From contig DAHWFG010000104.1 in the NCBI GenBank assembly GCA_027325115.1, positions 1 through 23,532 on the forward strand: a DNA stretch of 23,532 nucleotides, written 5' to 3'. Shown here one piece after another: positions 14,091 through 22,782 of the stretch (positions are counted from its first letter, which is position 1; the number at the start of each line of letters is the position of its first letter). The notes beneath the pieces are model-generated. The model saw only the letters and a list, made by a program, of their open reading frames with translations, was not told the origin of the DNA and searched no databases. Both the position numbers and the translations under genes were made by a program. This DNA comes from JAKBCQ01 sp021807585 (GTDB lineage Bacteria > Planctomycetota > Planctomycetia > Isosphaerales > Isosphaeraceae).

Positions 14091-17000
14091 TCACTCGAAA
14101 CCCTCAACCGTCGCCGCGAGCACGATCGGCGCCGAGCGATCGCTCCCCTTCACAAGTTCGATGTGGGAGATGATCTGTTTTTTCTTCGGTACGACCATAA
14201 TGTAGCGGACCTGCTGACCTCCAAGTTTATAGGCGAGTTTCGAGCCCGGTACGTCCTTGGCGCCGTTAAGATCAGCGAAGTGCTCGCCGTTTTTCAGAGC
14301 GTGCTCCTCGGTCGAGCCGTCCTCGTAGGCGATACGAACGATCATCGAAACCGAGCCCTCCCGGCCGGCCGGGTAGCCGAAGATCGACATTCCGCTGAGC
14401 AGGTGAATCGCCTTGGCGGTCGCGTTGACGGGCAGGCTCACCTCGTTCGGCATCTTCGGCGGGATCGTGCCGAACGTGCTACGGAGCATGACGGCGTTGG
14501 GAACCCGATCTCCCTGCGGGTCGACGAGCGCGAACGGCACGCCGTTAAAGACCTTTGGGCTCCAGTCTTCAAAAACCAGCCGCGCCGGGTTCGGGCTGGT
14601 GTCGGAGACGAGCGGCTTGGTCGTGATCACCGTCGCGACCTTGCGGAGATCGAGCGGCAGATACTTCCCTTTTTGCGCGAGGAATTGGAGGAGGTCGGCA
14701 AGCCCTTCGGCCGGGATCGTCTTCTCGAACCCCTCGGGCATCAGCGACTTCTTCGAGGAGGCGAGTTCCTCGATATCGTCGCGGAGGATCGTCTGCTTCT
14801 TCCCCTCGGCGTCGAGCAAATCGATCGAAGTCTTCGTTTCGCCCGCGAGCAATCCGTTCAGGACGCGGCCGTCGGCGGTCGAGACCGTGTACATCAGGAA
14901 GTTCCCCTCGACCGATCGGCTGGGGTCGAGGAGGTGGACAATTAACTCGCTCTTGGGGTGCGCCGCCATCCCGGTGAGATCGGGGCCGACCTTGCCTCCC
15001 TCGCCGGAATGCGTGTGGCACTTGGCGCATTCTTTTTTGAAGACCTCCTTGCCGCGCGCAACATCTCCCCCCTTCAGAATGACGGGCGTCAGAGCCAGGA
15101 TGACCTTCTCGCGATCCGGGTCGGGCAGTCCTCCCCCCTTGGCCAGCAACGCCTTGGCCCGATCGGCGATCGAACGATCAGGATGCGCCGCCAGAGCCTG
15201 CGACTGCGAAAGCGTAAGCAGCGACATCGTCGCTTTGCCCGACTCGATCGCGCCGACGAGCGTGCGCGTCCAGTCGGTCTTGCCGAGCAGCGCCAGGGCG
15301 ACGGCCTGCCGCGTGGAGGGAGTCATCGGCGCCATCGCATCAACGAGCGCCGTTCCGACCTCGGGCGAGTCGCTTTCGGATACCGCGGCGATCAGCCCGT
15401 CGGCGACTTCGGGCGGCGTTTTCGCGGTCACCAGCGCGATCAAGTCTCGAGCGGTCTGAGGGTCGTTCTTACGCAATTCAATGAGCTGCCTAGCGGCGTC
15501 GATGCGGCGAGCGTCTCCCGTCGCGGAATCGGCGGCGACGACGAGAAGATCCTTCGCGAGCTGCGCGACGTACCCGTCCAGCCCTTTGAGCCCCCAGCGC
15601 GAGGCGAGCCCGAGGAATCGCCCGCGCGACTCGGTCGAGAGCTTGGGCAGGATCGCGGCGATCGTGCCGGAGCCGTCGGCGTCCAGCTCGGGCGCCTTGT
15701 CCCTTGGCCATCCCTTCGCGAATCCTGCGATCAAAGCCTCGCGGACCTTCGCGTCGGCTTCGGGAAGTCGCCGGAGGATCTTGCCAAGCATGCGATCCCC
15801 GGCGCCCCGCGCGTAATGCTCAGACACGCGTACGACAACCGAGAGGGCTTCGGGACTCGGGGACCCGGTCGACTTGCGGATCGCGGCGTTCATCAGGAAG
15901 CTCGCCGCGTTCCTGGCGCCCGCCGAAGCGGCCGCGTCGGCGAGCAGGCGGTCGGCGTCCACCATTCCATCAAAAACGGCTGACGTGACGGCTTCCGATG
16001 AGGATTCGCCGGCATCAGCATCCGCCAAGGCGAGGAACGCGACGAGCCTGACGAGCTTCTCGTCGTCCTTCAGAAGTCCGTGCTTGACGATGAGCGGCGC
16101 CGCGACATTGGGCGGGAACGCCTGCGCCGCGTTCCGTCGCACCGACGATGACGGGTGTGTGAACGCCGCCTTCTGAACACCCGCGAGCGACGGCCCGACG
16201 TCGTTAAGCAAGCCCAGGCCGTTCGCCGCCCAGAGGGCGTGGACGACGGTCGGAGAGAGGCCGAGCGCGTCGCGTGATTGATCCCGTTCGACGATCGTCA
16301 GTAAGTCGTCCCTGACGTCCGTCTTGCCGCGTTCAACCAACAGGCGCTGGGCGTGCAACCGCCAGTACATGTTGTCGCTCTTGAGTGCAGAAATCAGCCC
16401 CTTCGGGTCGTCTTTCGAGAGCTTCAGCCGCTCCGACGGCTTGCCGTCAGTCGCGACGATCCGATAGATGCGCCCGTGCGTTTTATCGCGCAGCGGCGTT
16501 TCGTAAGCCGCGCCTTTGCCCGTCTTGTAGCCTTCGGGAGTGGGGTTGTGCTGGACGATGAAGTTGTACCAGTCGATCACCCACACTTGTCCGTCGGGCC
16601 CGACCTCGGCGAGGATCGGCGAGGTCCATTCGTCGTCGCCGGCGACGAGATTCCACGCGTTGTGCGAGTGGAAATCGGCGCCGTCCTGGTGGAGCGTGAA
16701 CGTCGCGACAAGGTGGCCGGTCGGCTCGGCGACGAACGCGGTTCGGTTCCAGTACTGCTTCGGGAACGTGCGGGCGGTGTATAACGCCGATCCGGCGCCC
16801 GCGGTGAATCCGCCGTGCCAGTCGACCTGGCGAACGTTGTCGGTGATCGGGAAAAACCGATTCGAGTCGGCCATGTTCGCCAGAACGGCAGGCGACATCC
16901 CCTTCACCGACTCGTAATAGCGGTTCGGGATCGGCATGTAAACGCTTGGGCAACCGTTGGCGGTCGAGCCGAAGAGCAAACCTTCCTCGCTGATGCCCAC

Positions 17001-18431
17001 GCCCCAAGAGTTGTTGTTCGTCGAGCGGAGGAACTCGAGCTTCGAGCCGTCCGGCTTGAACCGGAAAAACCCCTGGCGGAACGAGTGGTGCTCGCCGCCG
17101 ACCTCACCCGCGAAACCCGCGTACCCGATGATCGCGTAAATCCAATTATCGAGCCCGTACCGCAGGTTCGACGGCCCCGCGTGCGTATCGTTCGTCTTGA
17201 ACCCGGTGAAGAGAACCTTGCGCTCGTCGGCCTTGCCGTCGCCGTCGGTATCGCGGAGGAAGAGCATATCGGGCGCCTGAGCGACGATCAGACCGCCGTT
17301 GGAATAGCAGAGCGAGGTCGGGATGCTCAGATTGTCGGCGAAAAGCGAGACCTTGTCGGCCGTGCCGTCGCCGTCGGTGTCTTCGACGATCGAGATCCGG
17401 TCGCGCCCTCGTCCGATCGGCTGCATTTCATTGGGATAGTCCACCGTCTCCGCCACGTACAGCCGTCCAAGGTGGTCCCACGTCATCGTGATCGGCTTGT
17501 CGATCCGCGGCTCCGCGACGAAGAGCTTCGCCTCGAGGCCGTCGGGCAAAGCGAGATGCTTCCGCGACTCCTCGGGAGAAAGCGGCTTCTGCATCCTCCG
17601 GATCGGCTCGCCCAACGTCCCCCACCGTGCGCCGGGCGTGTAGAGCGGGATCTCGGCCTTCGCGTACTCGAACGGCTTCAGGCCCTTCGCCAACCGGGGC
17701 CGCGAATCCTTCACTTCCCCCTTGTTCGCCGCCCAGCGGATGCCGCGTTCCACAAGATCGTGAAAGCCGGGATGCCCCCAGGTGCGGGCGTCATGACCAT
17801 ACGCGGTGTAAAAGACGCGCCCTTTGCCCTGCGTACGCGTCCAGGTCCAGGGCTCCGAACCCGTCTGGTCGTCGCGGGTCTGGAGAACATGGCGGTCCTT
17901 TGTATTATGCTTGGTATGCACATATGTTTCATCCCAGGTGCGGAACGGTTCGAGGCCCTTCATGATCGGATGCTCGGCGTCGACGACCGTCGTCTCGAAC
18001 TGTCCAATACCGTGCTTGCGGAACTGGGCGCCGACCAAAGCGATGTACTCGGGCGAGTTCAAGAAACAGAACGATGCGCAGTGGAGAGGGACGAATCCGC
18101 CGCCTCCCGAAACGTAATCGAGGAGCGCCTTCTCCTGGTCTTTCGTGATCTGCGTCGTGTTCGCATAAATGACCAAAGTATCGTACTTGCCGAGCGTTTC
18201 GGAATTCAGGTCCGAGGTTTTTTCGGTGTAGGTCAGTTCGATCCCGCGATTCGCCATCACGGGGGCGAGTTGCTCGAATCGCTCGAAAGGCCGATGCGGG
18301 CCGCGGTCCCCCAGGAACAGCACGGCGAGCGGTTTCCCCTTCGGCGAGGCGGGATCGGCGGCGAAGACGCCGGGGCTGAAGAGCACGAGCACAAGCAACG
18401 AAAAGGTCGCCAAGCGGGTTTGGAGCCTCAT
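14091..18431 (-). CDS. giant ThuA / PVC-type dehydrogenase / HEAT / cytochrome c protein
   Basis: The protein has 1446 residues from the ATG at 18431, chosen because it begins a signal peptide (TFSLLVLVLFSPGVFA) and has GAGGGAA 9 nt upstream; the longer frame to 18620 adds a non-signal leader. Order: ThuA-like domain (about 33-237); PVC-type beta-propeller dehydrogenase region (about 295-660) with VAETVDYPNEMQ and two Asp-rich loops, DTDGDGTAD (351-359) and DTDGDGKAD (394-402), that look like Ca2+ sites; helical HEAT-like repeats (about 670-1100); c-type haem domain with C1135-A-K-C-H1139 and GPDLTGM (about 1125-1255); and a beta-rich C-terminal domain (about 1260-1446), possibly galactose-binding-like. 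Such fusions occur in planctomycetes and verrucomicrobia and are presumed envelope sugar or glycoside dehydrogenases. The reaction is unproven. Confidence 0.92.
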   Translation of the reverse strand: MRLQTRLATFSLLVLVLFSPGVFAADPASPKGKPLAVLFLGDRGPHRPFERFEQLAPVMANRGIELTYTEKTSDLNSETLGKYDTLVIYANTTQITKDQEKALLDYVSGGGGFVPLHCASFCFLNSPEYIALVGAQFRKHGIGQFETTVVDAEHPIMKGLEPFRTWDETYVHTKHNTKDRHVLQTRDDQTGSEPWTWTRTQGKGRVFYTAYGHDARTWGHPGFHDLVERGIRWAANKGEVKDSRPRLAKGLKPFEYAKAEIPLYTPGARWGTLGEPIRRMQKPLSPEESRKHLALPDGLEAKLFVAEPRIDKPITMTWDHLGRLYVAETVDYPNEMQPIGRGRDRISIVEDTDGDGTADKVSLFADNLSIPTSLCYSNGGLIVAQAPDMLFLRDTDGDGKADERKVLFTGFKTNDTHAGPSNLRYGLDNWIYAIIGYAGFAGEVGGEHHSFRQGFFRFKPDGSKLEFLRSTNNNSWGVGISEEGLLFGSTANGCPSVYMPIPNRYYESVKGMSPAVLANMADSNRFFPITDNVRQVDWHGGFTAGAGSALYTARTFPKQYWNRTAFVAEPTGHLVATFTLHQDGADFHSHNAWNLVAGDDEWTSPILAEVGPDGQVWVIDWYNFIVQHNPTPEGYKTGKGAAYETPLRDKTHGRIYRIVATDGKPSERLKLSKDDPKGLISALKSDNMYWRLHAQRLLVERGKTDVRDDLLTIVERDQSRDALGLSPTVVHALWAANGLGLLNDVGPSLAGVQKAAFTHPSSSVRRNAAQAFPPNVAAPLIVKHGLLKDDEKLVRLVAFLALADADAGESSSEAVTSAVFDGMVDADRLLADAAASAGARNAASFLMNAAIRKSTGSPSPEALSVVVRVSEHYARGAGDRMLGKILRRLPEADAKVREALIAGFAKGWPRDKAPELDADGSGTIAAILPKLSTESRGRFLGLASRWGLKGLDGYVAQLAKDLLVVAADSATGDARRIDAARQLIELRKNDPQTARDLIALVTAKTPPEVADGLIAAVSESDSPEVGTALVDAMAPMTPSTRQAVALALLGKTDWTRTLVGAIESGKATMSLLTLSQSQALAAHPDRSIADRAKALLAKGGGLPDPDREKVILALTPVILKGGDVARGKEVFKKECAKCHTHSGEGGKVGPDLTGMAAHPKSELIVHLLDPSRSVEGNFLMYTVSTADGRVLNGLLAGETKTSIDLLDAEGKKQTILRDDIEELASSKKSLMPEGFEKTIPAEGLADLLQFLAQKGKYLPLDLRKVATVITTKPLVSDTSPNPARLVFEDWSPKVFNGVPFALVDPQGDRVPNAVMLRSTFGTIPPKMPNEVSLPVNATAKAIHLLSGMSIFGYPAGREGSVSMIVRIAYEDGSTEEHALKNGEHFADLNGAKDVPGSKLAYKLGGQQVRYIMVVPKKKQIISHIELVKGSDRSAPIVLAATVEGFE

Positions 18432-18447
18432 CGGATGATATTCCCTC

Positions 18448-18467
18448 GCGATGCGATGCGATGCGAT
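18448..18467. repeat. (GCGAT)4 microsatellite in the ThuA gene leader
   Basis: Four perfect tandem copies of GCGAT lie just upstream of the Shine-Dalgarno (18441-18447) of the ThuA/cytochrome gene. They would be transcribed in its 5' leader as ATCGC repeats. Copy-number slippage could change leader spacing, but this is speculative. Confidence 0.8.
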
Positions 18468-18691
18468 CCGGCCGACGAATTCTCGTATGAACGCGTCCCG
18501 AGCCGGTGAAACGTGCGCAAATAGAATGAGTCCCCGATTCCGGTTTGACGGACTTTCCAGGGATTTGCGGCCGACGCGCCGCTTCTCGGTGGGGCTGATT
18601 TGGAGCGCCCAACCGCCCACACCACGACCTCAGAAACGCGCGGCCTCTGGATAGCCTATTGGGAAATCCGCCTCGAACGTTACACCGTCCG

Positions 18692-21600
18692 TCAGAAATT
18701 TCGATCGGGCTCGGACCGACGCGTCGCCGGGATCGTGATCGCCAGGCGTGCCGCCCGGACGCCGTCCCACAACTCGCACAAGGAACGCCGCTCGGTTTCA
18801 GGGAGCGCCGAGAGGGCGGACTCATCACGGATTGAAGCCAGAGCGGGATCGACCCGCCAACGGCTAAGCCGCCGGGCGACGCCCGCTCGCTGCGACGCCG
18901 TACCCGAATCCAGGATCGCCTTCGATCTCGTGAGATCGGCACGTAGCCACGTGATTGCTTGTCGACGCCACTTCGCCCTCGATTCAACCTCCGATTCCGT
19001 GAGCCCCCGGACGCCTTCTGTCCCGGCGCAGGCTGCGGCTCGTGCGGCCTGGAACCGATTCATGGCCACCAGGTCCTCCTCGAGATCGGGTGACGCGGCA
19101 AACGCTCGTACCCAAAGGCGAGCCGCCTCTTCGGGCCGATTTCGTGCGAAGGCAAGCCGCGCGAACGATGCGGCCTCATGAGCGTTCGCGGGAGCGTCGG
19201 CCCCCTCCATGACGACTGTCAGACGAGGCTCGAGCGCGATGAACTCCTCCGCTCGCGATATCAACATTTCAGGTGTGATGAAGGGGTCGGGCGGCGGGCC
19301 CGGTCCAATTCGAGCCAACGCTTCGAGCGCCGCACGCGGCTCCCCCACCTCGATCAACGCCCGCCCAAGGAAGAGATGCGACGCCGAAGCGCGGGGATCG
19401 AGCCGCACCGCCTCGCGAAATTCGGCCACCGCCTCTTTCAGCCGGCCCGACGATTGCAGCGCATGAGCGAGCGCCTTGTGCGCCACGCCCGATGCGGGAA
19501 ACAGCCGAACAGCTTCGCTCTGTTCACGGATCGCCGCGTCCCAATCGCCTCGATCCGAGAAAGCCAATCCGATCTGATCCCGAACCATCCAGTCCTTCGG
19601 CTTCAACCGTTTCGCCTCGGAGAATTCGGCGTCGGCCTCGGACGATTGCCCAAGCGCGAGCAGCGCGGCGCCGATCGCGACGTGCGAGAGCGGGTCCTCG
19701 GGCCTGAGCCGGGTCCACTGGCGAAACAGGTCGGCGGCCTCGCCGGGTTGACCGCTCAAAAGGATCGCCCTACCAAGTCCGCCCAGCGCCAGGGGACTCT
19801 CGGGCCGCACGCCCGCGGCCACGGCGTAAAAGCGGACCGCCTCCTCGGCGCGATTCGCCGCCATCAGCTCGCGACCCAGATCGGCATTCACCCAGAAGTC
19901 GTCGCGATGCGAGGTCTGCGCACGCCGAAGCAACGCGATCGCCGTATCGCGTCTGCCAAAGATCGCGAGCGAGGTCGCCAGCCTGGTAACGCTGGTGACC
20001 GGGAGATGTTCCACGTCCGCAGTGGCCGCTAAACGCTCGAGCACCTCGAGCCGACGCGCCGGACCCCCTTCCATGCGGCCCACGGTGTCACGTAGACGGT
20101 TCCTCCAAGGGTCGGGATCGGCGCCCCTCGCCACCTTGACCAGGCGATCGGCCCCCGCCGGATCGCGCAGCACCCGACTGCGGCGGAGGATCGCCCACTG
20201 ATCGAGGGCGCTCGCCAATTCCGGCGCCACCGGGCTCGCCGCCAGCAGCCTGCCGGCGGCCAAAGGATCGAGCGAATCAACGTCGACGCCGTAAACTCGA
20301 AACGCGGCCGCGTAGTCGGCGTTCGCCTTCCGCTCGTCGCCGTGCACACCAAAGTCGTTAAGGACCGCCGCCAATCGTTCGCCGATGTGGCGATCCTTCT
20401 CAACGGCCTCGATCGCCTCGCGTTCCCGCGTCAGTTCGCCGAGAAACCGGCGTACACGCTCCTTCTGCTCAACGGTCGCGTCGGCCCCCGTGAGGAGCGT
20501 CTCCGCGCGGCGGGCCGCCTCGATCGCCTCGACCCAGAGGATCGGATCACTCCCCGCGGTGATCGCCTTCTCGCGCTTCCTCGCCGAATCGGCGAGCGCC
20601 GCGTTGACGGCAACCTCCACCGCCCCGAGGCGCCGGCGTCGTTCGCGGTCAGCCCACCCCCAGCCCGCCGCGCCGATTAGCCCCGTAATCAGCACCGAAG
20701 CGACCAGCGCGAGCGTCAACTGACGACGACGACGCTCTCCCGCGGCCCGCGCCTCGGCCCTCGCCGTCGCCAACTCGGCATCACGCAATCGCCCTTCCAC
20801 GCCGCGCAGGTATGCAGTCAATGCCGATACGACAACGCTCGCGTCGCGCGGTCGATATTTCGGCGCAACCGCAAGACACGACCGCGCCAGCGCCACAAGC
20901 TCCACATCAACGCCGCACGCGTCAAGTCGACTCAACGCATCGGATAAATCGGCCTTCTCGGCCTTGCGGTAGATCTCCGAAGAGGTCTCGCCTTCAAACG
21001 CCGGCCCGCCCGTCAGAATCTCGCATAGGATCGAACCGAGCGCGAACACGTCGGCCCGCTCGTCGAGCGTGTCCATCGCCCCGCACGCCTGCTCCGGAGC
21101 CATATATGAAGGCGTGCCGACGACCGACCCCGGCCGCGATTCCATCAGTTCCGATCCGTCCCGCCACGTCCGTATCACCGATGCGTCGTCGCCGACAAAC
21201 TCGGGCCGTTCATCGTCCACCAGGCACGCCTGATCGAGCACCTTCGCAAGTCCCCAGTCCATCACCTGAACCTCGCCGAAGCTCCCCACCATCACATTCG
21301 ACGGCTTCAGGTCGCGATGAATCACCCCCCTCGAATGCGCGTACGCCACGGTCTGGCAAACCTGCTCGAAGATGGCGAGAAAACGCGTCCGCTCGTCGTC
21401 GGGACCCCGCCGCGCCGCCAGCAACGCCGCGAGAGTACGACCCCGAACCAGCTTCATCGCGATGAACATTCGTCCATCAGACAAATGTCCCAGCTCGTGC
21501 ACCGGGACGATCCCGGGATGCTGAAGCTGTCCGCCGATCCGCGCCTCCTCGACAAACCGCCGCACCATCTCGGGATGATCGCGGTGTTCCTCGCGAATCA

Positions 21601-21982
21601 CCTTGACCGCCAGGTCGCGGCCGAGGTAAAGATCGCGCCCCTGGAAGATCGACCCCATACCCCCGTGCGCCAGCTCGCCGACAAGCTCATAGCGCGTCGA
21701 CGGGTCGGGATTCCCACGGCCTTCCACAAAAGTAAGCGGGATCGGCGGCGTATCCTCGGACGATTCTCGAAGCCGACGGCGACCCGTCGCCGCGCCGAAG
21801 GGAACTGTCATATCCTCATGCGATCTCGAAGCCTTCGGTTCCAACGAGAAAGCCGCGCCGAGGCGAAGAAGGCAACGGGGACAAAGACCCGCGGGCGAGT
21901 CGCTCCACAGACGGTCTCCGCAGTCGGGACACGTCTCGACCCCGCTCATCGCACCCGCCACATTCCCGTTCGCGTCCGACAC
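18692..21982 (-). CDS. transmembrane Ser/Thr protein kinase with TPR domain
   Basis: The protein has 1096 residues from a GTG start at 21982 (AAGGTGG 6 nt upstream), preferred to a TTG at 22003; an ATG at 21949 is also possible. Order: zinc ribbon with four Cys (18, 21, 34, 37; CPDCG...CPRC); PknB-type kinase (about 98-385) with the Gly loop GELAHGGMG, Lys127, HRDLKPSN (222-229), DWG in place of DFG (242-244) and APE (295-297); coiled, Arg-rich segment; one membrane helix (about 422-443, LALVASVLITGLIGAAGWGW); and about six TPR units (about 660-885). The kinase is cytoplasmic and the TPR part lies across the membrane. All catalytic residues are present. It sits 59 nt after the ECF gene, a common planctomycete pairing implying a shared signalling pathway. 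The phosphorylation target is unknown. Confidence 0.93.
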   Translation of the reverse strand: MSDANGNVAGAMSGVETCPDCGDRLWSDSPAGLCPRCLLRLGAAFSLEPKASRSHEDMTVPFGAATGRRRLRESSEDTPPIPLTFVEGRGNPDPSTRYELVGELAHGGMGSIFQGRDLYLGRDLAVKVIREEHRDHPEMVRRFVEEARIGGQLQHPGIVPVHELGHLSDGRMFIAMKLVRGRTLAALLAARRGPDDERTRFLAIFEQVCQTVAYAHSRGVIHRDLKPSNVMVGSFGEVQVMDWGLAKVLDQACLVDDERPEFVGDDASVIRTWRDGSELMESRPGSVVGTPSYMAPEQACGAMDTLDERADVFALGSILCEILTGGPAFEGETSSEIYRKAEKADLSDALSRLDACGVDVELVALARSCLAVAPKYRPRDASVVVSALTAYLRGVEGRLRDAELATARAEARAAGERRRRQLTLALVASVLITGLIGAAGWGWADRERRRRLGAVEVAVNAALADSARKREKAITAGSDPILWVEAIEAARRAETLLTGADATVEQKERVRRFLGELTREREAIEAVEKDRHIGERLAAVLNDFGVHGDERKANADYAAAFRVYGVDVDSLDPLAAGRLLAASPVAPELASALDQWAILRRSRVLRDPAGADRLVKVARGADPDPWRNRLRDTVGRMEGGPARRLEVLERLAATADVEHLPVTSVTRLATSLAIFGRRDTAIALLRRAQTSHRDDFWVNADLGRELMAANRAEEAVRFYAVAAGVRPESPLALGGLGRAILLSGQPGEAADLFRQWTRLRPEDPLSHVAIGAALLALGQSSEADAEFSEAKRLKPKDWMVRDQIGLAFSDRGDWDAAIREQSEAVRLFPASGVAHKALAHALQSSGRLKEAVAEFREAVRLDPRASASHLFLGRALIEVGEPRAALEALARIGPGPPPDPFITPEMLISRAEEFIALEPRLTVVMEGADAPANAHEAASFARLAFARNRPEEAARLWVRAFAASPDLEEDLVAMNRFQAARAAACAGTEGVRGLTESEVESRAKWRRQAITWLRADLTRSKAILDSGTASQRAGVARRLSRWRVDPALASIRDESALSALPETERRSLCELWDGVRAARLAITIPATRRSEPDRNF

Positions 21983-21988
21983 CGAATG

Positions 21989-21995
21989 CCACCTT
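21989..21995 (-). promoter_or_regulatory. Shine-Dalgarno deciding the kinase GTG start
   Basis: AAGGTGG on the minus strand lies 6 nt before the GTG at 21982. No good site precedes the TTG at 22003. Confidence 0.6.
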
Positions 21996-22041
21996 GTCTT
22001 CAAGAAGGTCGATCATCGTGGCCGCCACACCCCGCGCGGAC

Positions 22042-22782
22042 TCACCCCGCCAGGGCGGCGAAAAGTGCCCGGATCTCGTCGTCGACTTGGGCGGCGTCGC
22101 CGACGGTCTCCGCGATCTCCTCGCGCAACAGGACGCCGTAGCGACGCCGAAGGCGATGGACCGCCACGCGGATGTTCCCCTCCGTCGTACCCAGCCTCCG
22201 GGCAATCTCCGTGTAAGGATCCGTATCGGGGTCTCGCGTCAGAACCGCGATCAGCTCCTCGAACCTCGCCGACCGTCCCGAATCGTCGTACTCGCGTCGC
22301 AGCCGATCGACCACGCGGCTCAGCAGAGTCAGCGCCCAGGTCCGATCAAAAATCCGCTCCGCGGTCAGCTCGTGCGCGGGTTCGAGAGCGTAGCGGCGCT
22401 CGGCGTCGAGGTGGTCGATCGCGAGATGCAAACGGCCGCCGCCCCGCTTATCGGCATGCTCGCGATCGTGGTCGCCCGCGAGACGCCGGGCGCACACGGT
22501 GCGCAAAAAGGCGCGGAAGCGGCCCCGCGCAGGGTCCGCCCTCGCGATCAGGTCGCGCTCCAGGACGTAAGCGAAGAAATCCTGGGTCCGGTCCTGAGCC
22601 TGCTCGGGCGAGAACCCGCGGTGACGGACGAAAGCATAGATGGGATACCAATACGCCTGACACAGCATCGACAGCGCAGCCTGAGACTCCCCGTCGGCGC
22701 GGCCCGCGGCCGTGGCCACGCGGCTCCATTGCGTGGTGGGGAAACGCCCCGGGGCGCGACCCTCGGTTTGGAGTTGCGACAT
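22042..22782 (-). CDS. ECF-type RNA polymerase sigma factor (kinase-associated)
   Basis: The protein has 246 residues from the ATG at 22782, which has AGGGAG 5 nt upstream. The open frame extends further upstream, to 23229, but that part is composition-poor and unrelated. The N terminus has FPTTQWSRV, typical of a large planctomycete sigma group. Region 2 spans about 35-115 (YWYPIYAFVRHRGFSPEQAQD, TQDFFAYVLE), and region 4 about 170-222 (DPYTEIARRLGTTEGNIRVAVHRLRRRY, helix-turn-helix). It directs RNA polymerase to alternative promoters. No anti-sigma gene is adjacent; the next gene is a Ser/Thr kinase, which suggests control by phosphorylation, as proposed for kinase-linked ECF groups. The targets may include the downstream polysaccharide genes, but that is inference. 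Confidence 0.93.
   Translation of the reverse strand: MSQLQTEGRAPGRFPTTQWSRVATAAGRADGESQAALSMLCQAYWYPIYAFVRHRGFSPEQAQDRTQDFFAYVLERDLIARADPARGRFRAFLRTVCARRLAGDHDREHADKRGGGRLHLAIDHLDAERRYALEPAHELTAERIFDRTWALTLLSRVVDRLRREYDDSGRSARFEELIAVLTRDPDTDPYTEIARRLGTTEGNIRVAVHRLRRRYGVLLREEIAETVGDAAQVDDEIRALFAALAG

Noticed and set aside
16815..18509. 564-residue plus-strand open frame
   Set aside because: It lies antisense to the ThuA/cytochrome gene, whose domains and motifs are clear; long antisense frames are expected in G+C-rich coding DNA.
18432..18620. 63-residue N-terminal extension of the ThuA protein
   Set aside because: The signal peptide begins at the ATG at 18431, which has its own ribosome binding site; the extension would bury it.
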